Position numbers and translations under genes: made by a program. From Alphaproteobacteria bacterium (GTDB taxonomy: Bacteria > Pseudomonadota > Alphaproteobacteria > UBA7985 > JAUIBT01): a DNA stretch of 56,050 nt. Location: the NCBI GenBank assembly GCA_030428565.1, contig JAUIDR010000021.1, positions 1 through 56,050 of the forward strand. Reading direction: 5' to 3'. Shown here piece after piece: positions 46,381 through 55,965 of the stretch. Below the pieces are notes generated by a model, which made no database searches, was not told where the DNA came from, and saw only the letters and a program-made list of their open reading frames with translations. Numbering within the stretch: position 1 is the first letter of the stretch; every line of letters begins with the position of its first letter.

Positions 46381-47786
46381 CCGCTATCGACCATTTGCCA
46401 AGCAGCGCCGTTTCCACGAGGCCGGGCAGGGTATGCGCGAACGCTAGCTGATGGCGGGTAATCAGCTCGGCAAGACCACTTGCGCTGGCTTTGAGGTTGC
46501 CATGCATTTGAGCGGGCAATACCCCAAATGGTGGCGAGGCAAGCGCTTTAATGCTCCGATTAATGCCTGGGCGGCCAGTGTTACGACCGAATCCACGCGC
46601 GACAATCCCCAACGCATTCTCATTGGACGCTTGGCCAAAGCTGCGCCCGAGAACCAGCCGCGCCAAGCTGCGCTGGAACGCCATTGGCTGCGCGAGGTGA
46701 CGCGGGTGCCCGGCGGCTCGGGTGCCCTGGATCAAGTCATGGTTCAACACCGTTCCGGTGGGCTGTCTTGTTTGGGCTTCAAATCCTATGCCCAGGGGCG
46801 TGAGAAGTGGCAAGGGCCAAGCCTAGACCTGGTTTGGTTCGACGAAGAACCACCTGAGGATATCTATATGGAAGGTCTGACACGGACCAACGCAACCGGC
46901 GGCATCGTCATGCTGACTTTTACGCCGCTCAAGGGTTATTCCAGCGTGGTGCAGCGCTTTTTAGGCGATCCGAAGAAAGAAGAAATCGCGGCGAATGACC
47001 ATGCAATGCGCGAGGCGCAGCATGGCTAGGCACGTTACAAAGATGACCTTGTTTGATGCCGAGCACTACAGCGAGGAGCAACGTGCAACCATTATCGAAT
47101 CCTACCCCGAATACGAGCGTCAAGCACGCGTATATGGGGAGCCGTCGGTCGGTTCTGGGCGCATTTTTCCCTTCTCAGAGGAGGTCGTAAAGTGCGATCC
47201 CTTCGCGCGCCCGCTGCATTGGCCTTTGGTTGCGGCGATGGATTTTGGCTGGGATCACCCCACGGCGGCCGTGCTGGTCTGGTGGGATCGCGAGGGCGAT
47301 GTCATGTACGTGACCCAGAGCTATCGTCAATCTCGACAGACGCCGCGCGTTCATGCCGCTGTCCTCAAGCAATGGGGGAAAGATTTTGGCGATCCGGGAC
47401 TACCCTGGGCGTGGCCGCATGATGGCCTGCAGCACGACAAGGGGTCTGGCCAGCAGTTAGCGGCGCTTTACCGCCAAGAGGGCCTGAATATGCAACCCGG
47501 ACCGGTTCAGTTTCCCGAGGGCGGCAACTCGGTCGAGGCGGGGCTCATGCTGATGTACCAGCGCCTGCAGTCGGGTCGGCTCAAGGTCTTTGCGCCCTGT
47601 ATGGATTGGTTCGAAGAATTCCGCCTCTACCACCGCAAAGACGGGCAGGTGGTCAAGCAGCAAGACGATCTTATGGCTGCTACCCGCTATGCCCTGATGG
47701 CTTTGCCTCAGGCACGGCTGCCGTCCCGCCAAGATCGCCGCCGCCAGGGGGCTTCAGACTCTCGTTTTAACCCTTTTGATTGGTGA
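46295..47786 (+). pseudogene. Terminase large subunit, broken by an amber codon and a frameshift
   Basis: Reconstructed, this is the ATPase-nuclease of a podovirus packaging motor. The frame opens with ATG at 46295 and runs YRPFAKQRRFHEAGQGMRER to a TAG at 46445-46447. The next codons give LMAGNQLGKTTCAGFEV (Walker A), then VWFDEEPPEDIY (Walker B). At 47027-47029 this frame stops, but the reading continues in the +1 frame (RHVTKMTLFDAEHY) through SLGSGRIFP-like SVGSGRIFPFS, AAMDFGWDHP and the final QQDDLMAATRYAL, ending at 47786. Total length is 3n+1, as one inserted base would give. Both lesions should block function unless they are sequencing errors. Confidence 0.85.
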
Positions 47787-47789
47787 TAT

Positions 47790-48356
47790 ATGACGATACC
47801 ATTTGAAGCGCGCCGGGCGCTGGCACAGGAAATTGACACGCTGGCGCTGCGCTTGCGAGCGGAAGATTTAAGCGAACTGCGCGCCACCGCTTTTGACGAC
47901 GATCCGGCCAGCTTAATGCAGCCCTTCAACGCGCCACAAGCCCTGCAACAGGGCTTTTTTGTTGACGGTCAACCGGTCGCCGTTTGGGCTGCGGTAGAGC
48001 AGCACCCGGGCTTGTTCATGCTAGGCTTTGTAGCTAGCGCGCAATGGCAGGCGATCGCCAAGCCCGCATCGCGCTATATCAAACAGCAAATCAAGCCCCG
48101 GCTCTTCGAGCTGGGCATGCGCAAGGGCGTTGCGCTCTCTCACGCAGACCACCGCATCGCTCATCGCTGGATGGCGTGGCTGGGCATGCGCGAAGAAGCG
48201 CGGTTTGTAGGCCACGGCAAGAATGGTGAGGACTTCCTGCTGTTCTCGATCTTTGCCGAGAGCGCCAGCGAACCCGCGCCCAAATCTGTGCCCGCGCCAG
48301 CTCCTAAGATCACGCCTGCGCCGGAACCGGAACCCATGGTGGACAGGCGGGCCTAG
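47790..48356 (+). CDS. Gp13-like / GNAT-like phage protein
   Basis: A 188-residue protein. The middle part (FFVDGQPVAVWAAVEQHPGLFMLGFVAS, then ALSHADHRIAHRWMAWLGMREEARF) resembles the small acetyltransferase-like proteins annotated as phage Gp13 family in T7-like phages. The C-terminal 35 residues are a Pro/Ala/Lys/Glu repeat tail. It starts 3 bp after the terminase frame. Its function in virions is unknown. Confidence 0.55.
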   Translation: MTIPFEARRALAQEIDTLALRLRAEDLSELRATAFDDDPASLMQPFNAPQALQQGFFVDGQPVAVWAAVEQHPGLFMLGFVASAQWQAIAKPASRYIKQQIKPRLFELGMRKGVALSHADHRIAHRWMAWLGMREEARFVGHGKNGEDFLLFSIFAESASEPAPKSVPAPAPKITPAPEPEPMVDRRA

Positions 48357-48359
48357 GCC

Positions 48360-48944
48360 ATGACACTAACCCCGGCCCCGACCAACAACAGCGGCGCCAA
48401 GGCGGAGCAAGCAAGCCCGCGTTTGGCGCCAGTGCTAAAGTTAGACCCAGATCAGGCCAACCGCCAAGTTTGCCTCTTGGACAGCAACAATCGTTTGACG
48501 CCCTGGATCGCAGGATCTGGTGCCGTTGGGGCTGGCCTGCCAGCGACGCGGGTCGCGCTGGATTTATCTTTGCGCCCCGTCATGTTGCAACCTGGCACAT
48601 CACAGCATGGCCGATCACAGCATGGAACGCCACATTCTGGAAAGTCACAAACTGGAGCTCTGGCCCGGTCAGAGGGTGAGCCTGGCCAGAGCTTGGCGCG
48701 GTTTGAGAGCGCCTATGAGGCACCGGCCTGCCTTTCGATCTGGTTGCTACGCAAACGACCAGAAGAGCGCTTCACCCAGGCGCGGCGATTGGCTTTTTGG
48801 GAGTTGGGCGCTGCGATCATAAGCTTAGAAAAGACCCTAGACCTTCCCACACCCTGGCAATTCGGCTTCTGGATCCCGGCTGACTGCCGGGTCCAGGGGC
48901 TCTGGTTGCTGGATCTGGACTGGCGTGTTGTTCGCGAGCGATAA
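48360..48944 (+). CDS. Prophage protein of unknown function
   Basis: Not recognised. The 194-residue protein has a low-complexity front, a His/Ser/Gln/Gly stretch around residues 78-100 with a four-residue period (SQHG-type, matching a worn 12-bp DNA repeat at 48597-48650), and a more conserved-looking end with CLSIWLLRKRPEERF and a Trp-rich segment. It begins 3 bp after the previous gene, so it is part of the same operon. Confidence 0.55.
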   Translation: MTLTPAPTNNSGAKAEQASPRLAPVLKLDPDQANRQVCLLDSNNRLTPWIAGSGAVGAGLPATRVALDLSLRPVMLQPGTSQHGRSQHGTPHSGKSQTGALARSEGEPGQSLARFESAYEAPACLSIWLLRKRPEERFTQARRLAFWELGAAIISLEKTLDLPTPWQFGFWIPADCRVQGLWLLDLDWRVVRER

Positions 48945-48968
48945 GCACAAGAACAAAACAGGAATATC

Positions 48969-49361
48969 ATGTATATACAAACCAATATGCTGGGATCGTC
49001 TGCCGAATTCCCTGCTGGGCTGGAAGTGCGCCAAGCCGAGGAAGAAGTCTGGCGCTGTATGGTTGAGGCGCCGGCCCATCTGCGCGGCAGCCACCAGGTC
49101 ATGGACCTGCGCGACGGCCAGGTCTGCCCTGTCTTCAAGGCGGCGCGCAACCTGGTGCGCAAGCGTTGGATTCAAGTCCTGCCGTCTCGTCTGAGCCAGG
49201 CGCAGGGTTTTCTTCAGATCATGGCCAACGATGACCAGCAACTTGTCTACGAGATCGGCCGCCAAGGTGGCTGTTTTACCACTGGCTCAGGTGCAGCCCT
49301 AAGGGTTCGCGCGCTGTCGGGCCGTGTTCAATTCATTGCAGCAGAGGAGGCCTATGACTAG
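48969..49361 (+). CDS. Prophage protein of unknown function
   Basis: Not recognised. The 130-residue protein is compact, with mixed alpha/beta character (LRGSHQVMDLRDGQVCPVFKAARNLVRKRWIQV). AGGAA lies upstream of the ATG. Its stop overlaps the next start (ATGACTAG at 49354-49361). A structural role in the virion is a guess based on the neighbouring packaging and head genes. Confidence 0.55.
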   Translation: MYIQTNMLGSSAEFPAGLEVRQAEEEVWRCMVEAPAHLRGSHQVMDLRDGQVCPVFKAARNLVRKRWIQVLPSRLSQAQGFLQIMANDDQQLVYEIGRQGGCFTTGSGAALRVRALSGRVQFIAAEEAYD

Positions 49362-50067
49362 TCAAACCGACGTGGCCGAGGTTCGGCAAGACGATCGCCC
49401 GCGTGACCAAGAAGGATCGGCCACCAAGGCGTGGCCGCTGCGCAAAAAGGCCGTAGCCGCGCCCCGTAGAAACTACAAAACCAAGGCCTTCGACGCGGGT
49501 GAAGTCTTCGCCTCAGGCGGGGCTTGGACGGGCAGCGAGGGGCATTGGTCCAACGCCATCTTTGACCTGCGTTCAAGCTTTGGTGGGCTTGCCATCCGTC
49601 GTGAAGGCGCGCGCTGGCGCGACTGGCTGGTCTGGCCGGAACTGAAACGCCCTAGGCACAAGGCCTGCGAGCTCTATTTCGATTTAAAAGTGGCCGATGA
49701 GCAAGCGCTTTACATGCTGGGCCTATGTGATCCGGCGCTCAAGGAAGGCCCAGCCTTTGCTTATGATCTCATGGCCATTGGCGCCTATGTTTGTCACGGC
49801 CAGTCCTTCAGCGATTATCAGCACGGCAAGGCGCACCACCGGGTCAATCTGCAAATTCCAGCTGGCGCGCGCCAACACTGGCGCTGGGTGATCGATGCTG
49901 ACGGTGGCCTGCGCCGAGCCAGTTTGGCCTTGGACAACCAAGACCCGATTATTTGGACGCCCAACAGCGCAGTGACCGCCAAGACCCTTAGCCCATGTCT
50001 TGCCATTGCCTATACGGCGGCTCCCCTCGAGCTGTCAGGCTTGGGATTTGAATGCGCCGCAGCCTAG
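49354..50067 (+). CDS. Prophage protein of unknown function, beta-rich
   Basis: Not recognised. The 237-residue protein has a charged front (residues 1-45), then a beta-rich body with GGAWTGSEGHWSNAIFDLRSSFGGLAIRR and LYMLGLCDPAL, and ends AYTAAPLELSGLGFECAAA. The pattern is like a jelly-roll or concanavalin-type carbohydrate-binding domain, but I cannot assign a family. A strong GAGGAGG site precedes the ATG, which overlaps the preceding stop. Confidence 0.55.
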   Translation: MTSQTDVAEVRQDDRPRDQEGSATKAWPLRKKAVAAPRRNYKTKAFDAGEVFASGGAWTGSEGHWSNAIFDLRSSFGGLAIRREGARWRDWLVWPELKRPRHKACELYFDLKVADEQALYMLGLCDPALKEGPAFAYDLMAIGAYVCHGQSFSDYQHGKAHHRVNLQIPAGARQHWRWVIDADGGLRRASLALDNQDPIIWTPNSAVTAKTLSPCLAIAYTAAPLELSGLGFECAAA

Positions 50068-50128
50068 CGGCTCGCCTGTACGGCGGCGTTTATCACCGTC
50101 GGCCAACCCTTACAAATTGGAGATTTCC

Positions 50129-50578
50129 ATGAGCCTTCCATTGCATTGCAGTTGGGAAGATTTGCGCGCGCTGCGACGGCGTGAAATCGAGCTGGCTGAT
50201 TATTTGCTGAGCTACGGCAATCTAGACGAGACCCTCGACGCCAGCGGCAGCGATGAGCGCTTGCTGTGGGAGGATTATCGCGACGCTTGGATCGATATGC
50301 CGACCTCCAGCCGAGCTGGCTGTCGCCTAAGCGATTTGGAGCTGCCGGTCCGTCCTTTGTACGCGGGCGGTACGGGCTTCACACCGCCCGATCCCGATTG
50401 CGACCCCTTTGAGGCGGCGCAAGCCAGGTCGGATGATGGGGAAGGGGTAGGCACGGCCATGGCCGATGGACAGCCGCTAGAAAGCGGTTGCGACGCCGAC
50501 TATGAGGCCGCCAACGATCTGGATGACGCCCCCTGGCAACGCCAGACCCTGCAACGCGCTCTGGGCGAGGTGGCCTGA
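50129..50578 (+). CDS. Small acidic prophage protein of unknown function
   Basis: Not recognised. The 149-residue product is strongly acidic, with an N-terminal helical segment (CSWEDLRALRRREIELADYLLSYGNL) and a Gly/Asp-rich tail. I chose the ATG at 50129, with GGAG upstream; the longer frame overlaps the preceding gene. Its stop overlaps the portal start in an ATGA junction, so it is translationally coupled to it. Confidence 0.55.
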   Translation: MSLPLHCSWEDLRALRRREIELADYLLSYGNLDETLDASGSDERLLWEDYRDAWIDMPTSSRAGCRLSDLELPVRPLYAGGTGFTPPDPDCDPFEAAQARSDDGEGVGTAMADGQPLESGCDADYEAANDLDDAPWQRQTLQRALGEVA

Positions 50579-52491
50579 TGACAAAAGATGCCAATATGCA
50601 AGATCCATTTCATGGCTCCAATCTGCCCAGCTCAAGTCGCGTTCCCGGTCGTGGCGGCCAGAAAGCCGAACACCTGTGCGCCAGTATCGACCGCTTCCAA
50701 CAGCTCAAGTCATTGCGCGGCCCCTGGGAAGCAAAATGGCGGGAAATCGCGCAATTCGTGCTGCCGACCCGCGATGACTTTAGCCAAAATCAAGCGAACC
50801 GCAGCTCGCCAGGGGAATCGTTGGTCTTTGACGCCACGGCTTTGATGGCATCTGAAAACCTGGCCGCGGGCATTTACGGCCTGATTACCAACCCTGCGAG
50901 CAACTGGTTCAGTCTGACGTCTCCCTTTCCAGCGCTACAACAAGAAGAAGCGGTCCAGCGTTGGTTTCGTGACGTGGAAGGCATCATCCGTCAGTCGTTG
51001 GCCGCATCAGGCAATCGCTTTTATGCCCAAGTGCCTGATTTCTTTCGCGACTTGGCGGCCTTTGGGACGGCGGTTTTCTATGTCGATGCCCGTAAAAACC
51101 CTCACAGCGGCGCGTTTGATGGCCTGAATTTTCAGACCCGCCCCTTGTCAGAGATCTATTTGGATCAGGATGCAAACGGGCAGGTCGATACCATCTATCG
51201 CGCCTTTAGCCTGTCCGCGCGCCAGATGCTCAAGACCTGGCCGCAGCTGGAAGCCCCCAACATTCGCGAAATGGTGGATAAGGGCCGTGGTGATCAGCCC
51301 ATCCGCCTCTTGCACTTGGTTGAGCCCAATACGGCCTACATTCGCGGTAAAGCCGGTCCAGCCGGTAAGCTCTATAAGAGCGCCTACATCAATTTGGACG
51401 ATGAACAGCTCATCGCGCGGTCTGGTTATGACGAGCTGCCCTACCAGGTGGCACGCTGGTCGCTGGCCCGCGGTGCGGTCTATGGTTCGAGCCAAGCCAT
51501 GCTGGCTCTGCCAGATATCCGCACGGTCAATGCCATGGCCAAGACCTCACTGCTGGCCGCGCAAAAGTCGGTGGACCCGCCGATTTTGGTGCCGCACGAG
51601 ACCGGTATGCAAGGCCTCAAGACCCATCCAGGTGCAGTGATCGTTGGTGGCCTCGATCACAATGGGCGGCGTATGTTCGAGCCCTTTACCCTGGGCACAA
51701 ATGTGCCCTTGACGCTGGAGATGGAAGAACAGCGCCGCACGGCTATTCGCGATGCCTTCCATGCCGGTTTGTTGTTGATGCCCGATGGCCCCGGCATGAC
51801 AGCCACCGAGTTTTTGGGGCGCCAAGATGAAAAAATGCGCCTCATGGCTCCTTATCTGGGCCGGATTCAGACCGAATTCCTGAACCCGTTGCTCAATCGG
51901 GTCTATGCCATACTGGCCCGTGCAGGACAAATTCCAACACCGCCGGATAGCTTGGTCGAGCAGCCGGGCTTTCGCATCACCTATCTGTCGCCCTTGGCGC
52001 GGGCGCAAAAGACCTCTGAAGCCAATGCCATCATGCGCACCTATCAGACACTGGGTCCACTGGCTGAGGTGGCGCCGCAAATCTTGCAGCACTTTGACTT
52101 TGATCAGGCCGCGCGTTCGATTGCGGATGCTTTTGGCGTGCCCAATGACGTCTTGAAGACACAAGAGGCTGTGGTGCGCGAGCGTGAAGTGTTAATCGAG
52201 CAGTTGGTCGCCGAGCAGCAGGCCGCTGAGGGCCAGGCACCTCAAGACCCGGGCGCTGTTAACACGAGTGCTGGCAATCAGGGCGCTGGCTCGCCAGACC
52301 GGCCGCGATCGCCCGCCATGACTGGCCAAGGTTCGCCCGCCAGCAAAGCTGCTGCTGATCTGCTTCGCGGCTTTGTGGCGACAGGTCAAAACGGCCTGGC
52401 GGCTGGGCCTGATGGACCTACGGACAGCCAGTCCGGCCTCGGCGAGGAAAGGCCGGCAGGCGGCAAGCCAGACGGACGGAGGGGATCATGA
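50578..52491 (+). CDS. Portal (head-tail connector) protein of podovirus type
   Basis: The 637-residue protein matches T7/BPP-1-type head-tail connectors, which form the ring through which DNA enters the capsid: WEAKWREIAQFVLPTRDDF, FDATALMASENLAAGIYGLITNPASNWF, FYAQVPDFFRDLAAFGTAVFY, RPLSEIYLDQDANGQVDTIYR, a long DNA-facing segment with FHAGLLLMPDGPGMTATEFLGRQDEKMRLM, and a helical wing. The last 100 residues are a Gly/Pro/Gln-rich tail. It is coupled by ATGA overlaps to both neighbours. Confidence 0.88.
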   Translation: MTKDANMQDPFHGSNLPSSSRVPGRGGQKAEHLCASIDRFQQLKSLRGPWEAKWREIAQFVLPTRDDFSQNQANRSSPGESLVFDATALMASENLAAGIYGLITNPASNWFSLTSPFPALQQEEAVQRWFRDVEGIIRQSLAASGNRFYAQVPDFFRDLAAFGTAVFYVDARKNPHSGAFDGLNFQTRPLSEIYLDQDANGQVDTIYRAFSLSARQMLKTWPQLEAPNIREMVDKGRGDQPIRLLHLVEPNTAYIRGKAGPAGKLYKSAYINLDDEQLIARSGYDELPYQVARWSLARGAVYGSSQAMLALPDIRTVNAMAKTSLLAAQKSVDPPILVPHETGMQGLKTHPGAVIVGGLDHNGRRMFEPFTLGTNVPLTLEMEEQRRTAIRDAFHAGLLLMPDGPGMTATEFLGRQDEKMRLMAPYLGRIQTEFLNPLLNRVYAILARAGQIPTPPDSLVEQPGFRITYLSPLARAQKTSEANAIMRTYQTLGPLAEVAPQILQHFDFDQAARSIADAFGVPNDVLKTQEAVVREREVLIEQLVAEQQAAEGQAPQDPGAVNTSAGNQGAGSPDRPRSPAMTGQGSPASKAAADLLRGFVATGQNGLAAGPDGPTDSQSGLGEERPAGGKPDGRRGS

Positions 52492-52781
52492 GCCATCCCG
52501 TATCGACCGCGCTCAGTTGGATCAAGAACGCCTGGGGCCACCGCCCCGTGCAAGACCGCGAGCAACTGGCCAAGGCCTACCGCCGTCTCATTGAAAGTCG
52601 CGACGGCCAAAGGATAATCGCTGATTTGGCGCGTTATACCAACGTTCTGAATTCAAGTTACGCACCAGGCGACGCGCACCAGACCCTGTTCAATGAAGGC
52701 CAACGCGATGTCTATTTGCACATCATGTCGATGGCGCGCTTGTCTGACGACGAGCTCTTGAGCCTCATGCAGCAGCCCTAA
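52488..52781 (+). CDS. Bbp19-like small phage protein
   Basis: A 97-residue helical protein. The second half, with DAHQTLFNEGQRDVYLHIMSMARLSDDELL, matches the small Bbp19-like proteins that sit after the portal gene in BPP-1-like podophages. Function unknown. Its ATG overlaps the portal stop. Confidence 0.7.
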   Translation: MSHPVSTALSWIKNAWGHRPVQDREQLAKAYRRLIESRDGQRIIADLARYTNVLNSSYAPGDAHQTLFNEGQRDVYLHIMSMARLSDDELLSLMQQP

Positions 52782-52933
52782 GAGGCGCGGCAGCCGCCAG
52801 CCTTGCTTTCCCAATCTCCCCACCGCCCAAGCACCCTTGCGAGCCCAGATCTGTCTTGGATCTGTCGCGGCTTGCCGGGGTGTCTTGGGTTGGCTGGAGC
52901 CTTTCAACTCACCCCAACTACAAAGGAGCTCAC

Positions 52934-53797
52934 ATGGAGCATCAAACCCTGACGGCAGCCCCCCTTGCTGCAACTGGGGGCGTGTCACCGACCGCAGGCG
53001 CGCAAAGCGCCGGGCCCGCAGGCGCGGTTGCGCCAAGCTGGCAGGTCTTCTTGCCGCCCGACCTACAGGTCCATCCCAAAATCCAAACAATGAGCCTTGA
53101 AGAACTGGTGCGCGCTTATCTCGCGGGGCCAGCCGGTCACGTATGTGACGCTGCCAGCCCGCAGGACTACCAGTTCGAAAAGCCCTTCGGCGCTCAATGG
53201 TACGACGATGCTATGGGCGAGACCATGAAACAGCTCATGTTCGCGGTCGGTCTGTCCCGTGACCAGGCCCGCGCTCTGCATGACGCTTTCATTATTCTGG
53301 CCCAACAAGCCGTGGCCGAAGACGAGGCCGACGCCGAGCTGGAAGCCGAGATGGTCAACGAGGAAATCTTGCGCATCTGGGGTCCGCGCTTCGAGCAAAA
53401 GCAAGAAGCCGCCCGCGCCGCTGCGCGCTTTATCGGCCTGACGCCCGATGAACTGGCGTTGCTGGCCGAGCAGGTCGATTCCTTGCGCCTGTTGGATACG
53501 CTGGCACGCATCGGTGAAGTCTTGGACGAGGACTCCTTTGCAGCCGGTCAAGTTGGCGGCGATATCACCCCAGAACAAGCCAAGAGCGAATTGGCGCGTC
53601 TGTCTGCGGACAAACAGCACCTGGCTGCCTTCATGAACCCAGCTCACCCCGAACACGCCAAGGCCAAGGGTCTGCGCGGTCAGCTCGCGCAAATCGCGGC
53701 TCTGGCAGGGGGCGGTCTGCCGGGCTTTGCCGACCAAGGCTCGGTCGGTTTCGCGCGTGGGCAATCGCTACCGGTCGCCCTTGTGAAGGGAGCCTAA
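52934..53797 (+). CDS. Probable capsid scaffolding protein
   Basis: The 287-residue product is acidic and Ala/Glu/Gln-rich, mainly helical in its middle (QAVAEDEADAELEAEMVNEEILRIWG), and sits between the portal and the major capsid gene, where scaffolds lie in podoviruses. It has a low-complexity front and a helical C-terminus (AHPEHAKAKGLRGQLAQIAALAG) that may bind the coat. AAGGAG lies 6-7 bases before the ATG at 52934. Confidence 0.65.
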   Translation: MEHQTLTAAPLAATGGVSPTAGAQSAGPAGAVAPSWQVFLPPDLQVHPKIQTMSLEELVRAYLAGPAGHVCDAASPQDYQFEKPFGAQWYDDAMGETMKQLMFAVGLSRDQARALHDAFIILAQQAVAEDEADAELEAEMVNEEILRIWGPRFEQKQEAARAAARFIGLTPDELALLAEQVDSLRLLDTLARIGEVLDEDSFAAGQVGGDITPEQAKSELARLSADKQHLAAFMNPAHPEHAKAKGLRGQLAQIAALAGGGLPGFADQGSVGFARGQSLPVALVKGA

Positions 53798-53800
53798 GCC

Positions 53801-54157
53801 ATGACCCCAGCCACTCAAATCATTGATGGTCAAGTTTGGTTGCGCGGAGAGCTGCTGCAATTGGCGCTGGCCAATCCCAATGCACTGGTCGGCGATCCGG
53901 CGGGTGCATTGGCGGAGCTGACGGCCGAGTTGGCACTGCCCGAAGGGGCCGATGCCACAACGACCTACGCCCACCTGGTGGCTCTGCGCCAGGCCAAGGC
54001 CGAGGGTCTGGTGACCCGTCAGTCCGTACAGCGACGCGTATCTGCGCTGGCGTTCGCCCTGCTGGATGGCGAGACCAAAGCTGCCAACAAACCCCGCAAA
54101 GCGAGCGCGTCGGGCAAGGCCAAGGCCGCGCCCAAACAAGCTCCTGCCCATTCCTAA
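53801..54157 (+). CDS. Small prophage protein of unknown function
   Basis: Not recognised. The 118-residue protein has a helical, Ala/Leu-rich body and a Lys/Ala-rich tail (SASGKAKAAPKQ). It lies 3 bp after the scaffold and 21 bp before the major capsid gene, with GGGAG before the ATG. A head-assembly or decoration role is possible from position. Confidence 0.55.
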   Translation: MTPATQIIDGQVWLRGELLQLALANPNALVGDPAGALAELTAELALPEGADATTTYAHLVALRQAKAEGLVTRQSVQRRVSALAFALLDGETKAANKPRKASASGKAKAAPKQAPAHS

Positions 54158-54178
54158 CCTTTAGAGGATCAACGCCCT

Positions 54179-55141
54179 ATGGCATTTTCCGATACCACTG
54201 CTTTGAATGTCACATTCTTGGACGGCCTGCGTCTGTTGTGGCAACAAAAGTCGTCGCACTTGCGTGCGGCGGTCACCCTGCAACCCGTGAGCGGCGAACG
54301 TCAGGCTTTTGACTTGGTCGGCTCCAATTCGCTGGTGCAAAAGACCAGCTCTAACATTCAAGTCCCCGTCACAGAGACCGCACGCTTCCGCCGTTGGATG
54401 GAGCAAAAAGACTATTGGAACTCTGAACGTTTCGACGGTTTTGATACTCTGCGTCAGCACTCTGACCCAACGGGCCCCTTGGCCCAAGCTTGGGCCCCAG
54501 GCGCCAACCGCGAGTGGGATCGCTGCGCCATTGATGCGGCCATGGGCACCAACTACGTCGATAAGTACGGCAATACCGCCGTCACCTTGCCAACGAGCCA
54601 GACCATTGCCCACGGCGGCACCGGCCTGACCCTGGCCAAGGTCAAGCAAGCGGTCAAGTTGCTGCGCCGTGTCTCGCCTGATCGCGATGATCCCGTGACC
54701 TTGTTCATCACCAGCGAGCAAGAAGATGACCTGTTGAACAGCCCGACTGTGACCTCATCGGACTACTATGAAGGTCGTCCCTTGATGGATGCTTCGCTGC
54801 CTTACTTCGCGGGCGCTCACTTCCACGTGGTTGATGATTACTTAGACCTGTCTCAGACCGTTGGCGGGGCTGCTGTCGATGGTTCCACCGGTACCTTTGA
54901 CCCCATTTTGCCCATGAAGGACGATGCGGGTACGCCGGTGCGTTCTTGCGTAGCGATCCTGCGCTCGGGCCTGATGATGGGTGAGCTGCTGCCTATCACG
55001 TCTGAGATCAACCCGGCCAAGGACTACGGCATCAATGCCCAACAGTTGCAGGTCGAAATGTCTGTCGGTGGCGCACGCGTTCACGAGAGCAAAGTCGTGG
55101 TTATTGAATGTGTCGATAACTCGCCCATGACTTTCAGCTAA
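54179..55141 (+). CDS. Major capsid protein
   Basis: A 320-residue coat protein, best matching the phage capsid family of BPP-1-like podoviruses. It has an HK97-like pattern: an N-terminal arm (ALNVTFLDGLRLLWQQKSSHLR), ETARFRRWMEQKDYW, a central AIDAAMGTNYVDKYGN, and a late NPAKDYGINAQQLQVEMSVGGARVHESKVVVIECV. GAGGA precedes the ATG. It is followed by about 200 bp without a gene, which may include a transcript end. Confidence 0.82.
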   Translation: MAFSDTTALNVTFLDGLRLLWQQKSSHLRAAVTLQPVSGERQAFDLVGSNSLVQKTSSNIQVPVTETARFRRWMEQKDYWNSERFDGFDTLRQHSDPTGPLAQAWAPGANREWDRCAIDAAMGTNYVDKYGNTAVTLPTSQTIAHGGTGLTLAKVKQAVKLLRRVSPDRDDPVTLFITSEQEDDLLNSPTVTSSDYYEGRPLMDASLPYFAGAHFHVVDDYLDLSQTVGGAAVDGSTGTFDPILPMKDDAGTPVRSCVAILRSGLMMGELLPITSEINPAKDYGINAQQLQVEMSVGGARVHESKVVVIECVDNSPMTFS

Positions 55142-55349
55142 GCCCCTTTTCTAGGATCTTTAGCTAAGGGCTCGGCGGCGGCCAATCCAGCGGGCACCCG
55201 CCTGTTCAGGTCGCCGCCCTCCCGGTCTTGCTTTTGCGTTCAGCCGCCTTCGCGCTGGGGTCTTGTGCTTGCAAGGCTCGCTGTCGCCAGGTGCTTTGCA
55301 GAGGCGTAAGGCTTTGTTTTTTCAGCTCCAATGACGGTAAGCGGCGATT

Positions 55350-55961
55350 ATGACTCTCATTGACCTTTGTAATAATGCGCTCGATTTGGTGGGCGCATCC
55401 TCGATTGACTCGCTAGATGAAGGCTCGCCCGAAGCCCGCTTGGTCAGTCGTCTTCATGGCCCCGTGATCGACGCGGTGCTACGGGCCTACCCCTGGAATT
55501 CCGCCCAAATGCGCCAAGTCTTGGAGCCGCTGCAAGTGGCCCCATCTTGGGGCTATTCGACGGCCTTTGCGCTGCCCGAAGCGCCGGACTATTGCCTGCG
55601 GGTTTTGGAAGTGGGCCAGCGCGAACAGACCATGGATTGGCGCATAGAGACACTGTATGATGGGGGCACGAGCAAGCGGGTCATTGCCTGCAATCAGACC
55701 AGCTCTTTGCCGATCTTGTTCATTCGACGCCTCAGCGATCCCGGCATGATGGACCCCCTTTTGGCGGATGTCATCGCCGCTGAATTGGCGGTGCGCCTGG
55801 CAGCCAAATTGACCGAGAGCGCGACCCGCATTCAGCGTCTGTCGGATTTGACACGCGCCCGCTACCGTTCGGCCATCGGGGTTGATGCGCGCGAACAAGG
55901 AAGCGCAAGCTACACCGATCCAGCCGATTGGTCAGCAGCGCCGCATCCACTCTGGAGGTAA
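55350..55961 (+). CDS. Tail tubular protein A-like
   Basis: The 203-residue protein matches gp11-like tail tubular proteins that form the ring below the portal of T7-like phages: IDLCNNALDLVGASSIDSLDEGSPEARLVSRLHGPVIDAVLRAYPWNSA, then LPEAPDYCLRVLEV and a C-terminal helical part. The stop is natural. The next gene expected, tail tubular protein B, is replaced at the window edge by an IstB-like start. Confidence 0.82.
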   Translation: MTLIDLCNNALDLVGASSIDSLDEGSPEARLVSRLHGPVIDAVLRAYPWNSAQMRQVLEPLQVAPSWGYSTAFALPEAPDYCLRVLEVGQREQTMDWRIETLYDGGTSKRVIACNQTSSLPILFIRRLSDPGMMDPLLADVIAAELAVRLAAKLTESATRIQRLSDLTRARYRSAIGVDAREQGSASYTDPADWSAAPHPLWR

Positions 55962-55965
55962 CAGC

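Noticed and set aside
46445-46447. TAG stop-codon recoding in the prophage
   Set aside because: Several prophage and host genes end in TAG at sensible places, and only one internal TAG is seen, so mutation is simpler.
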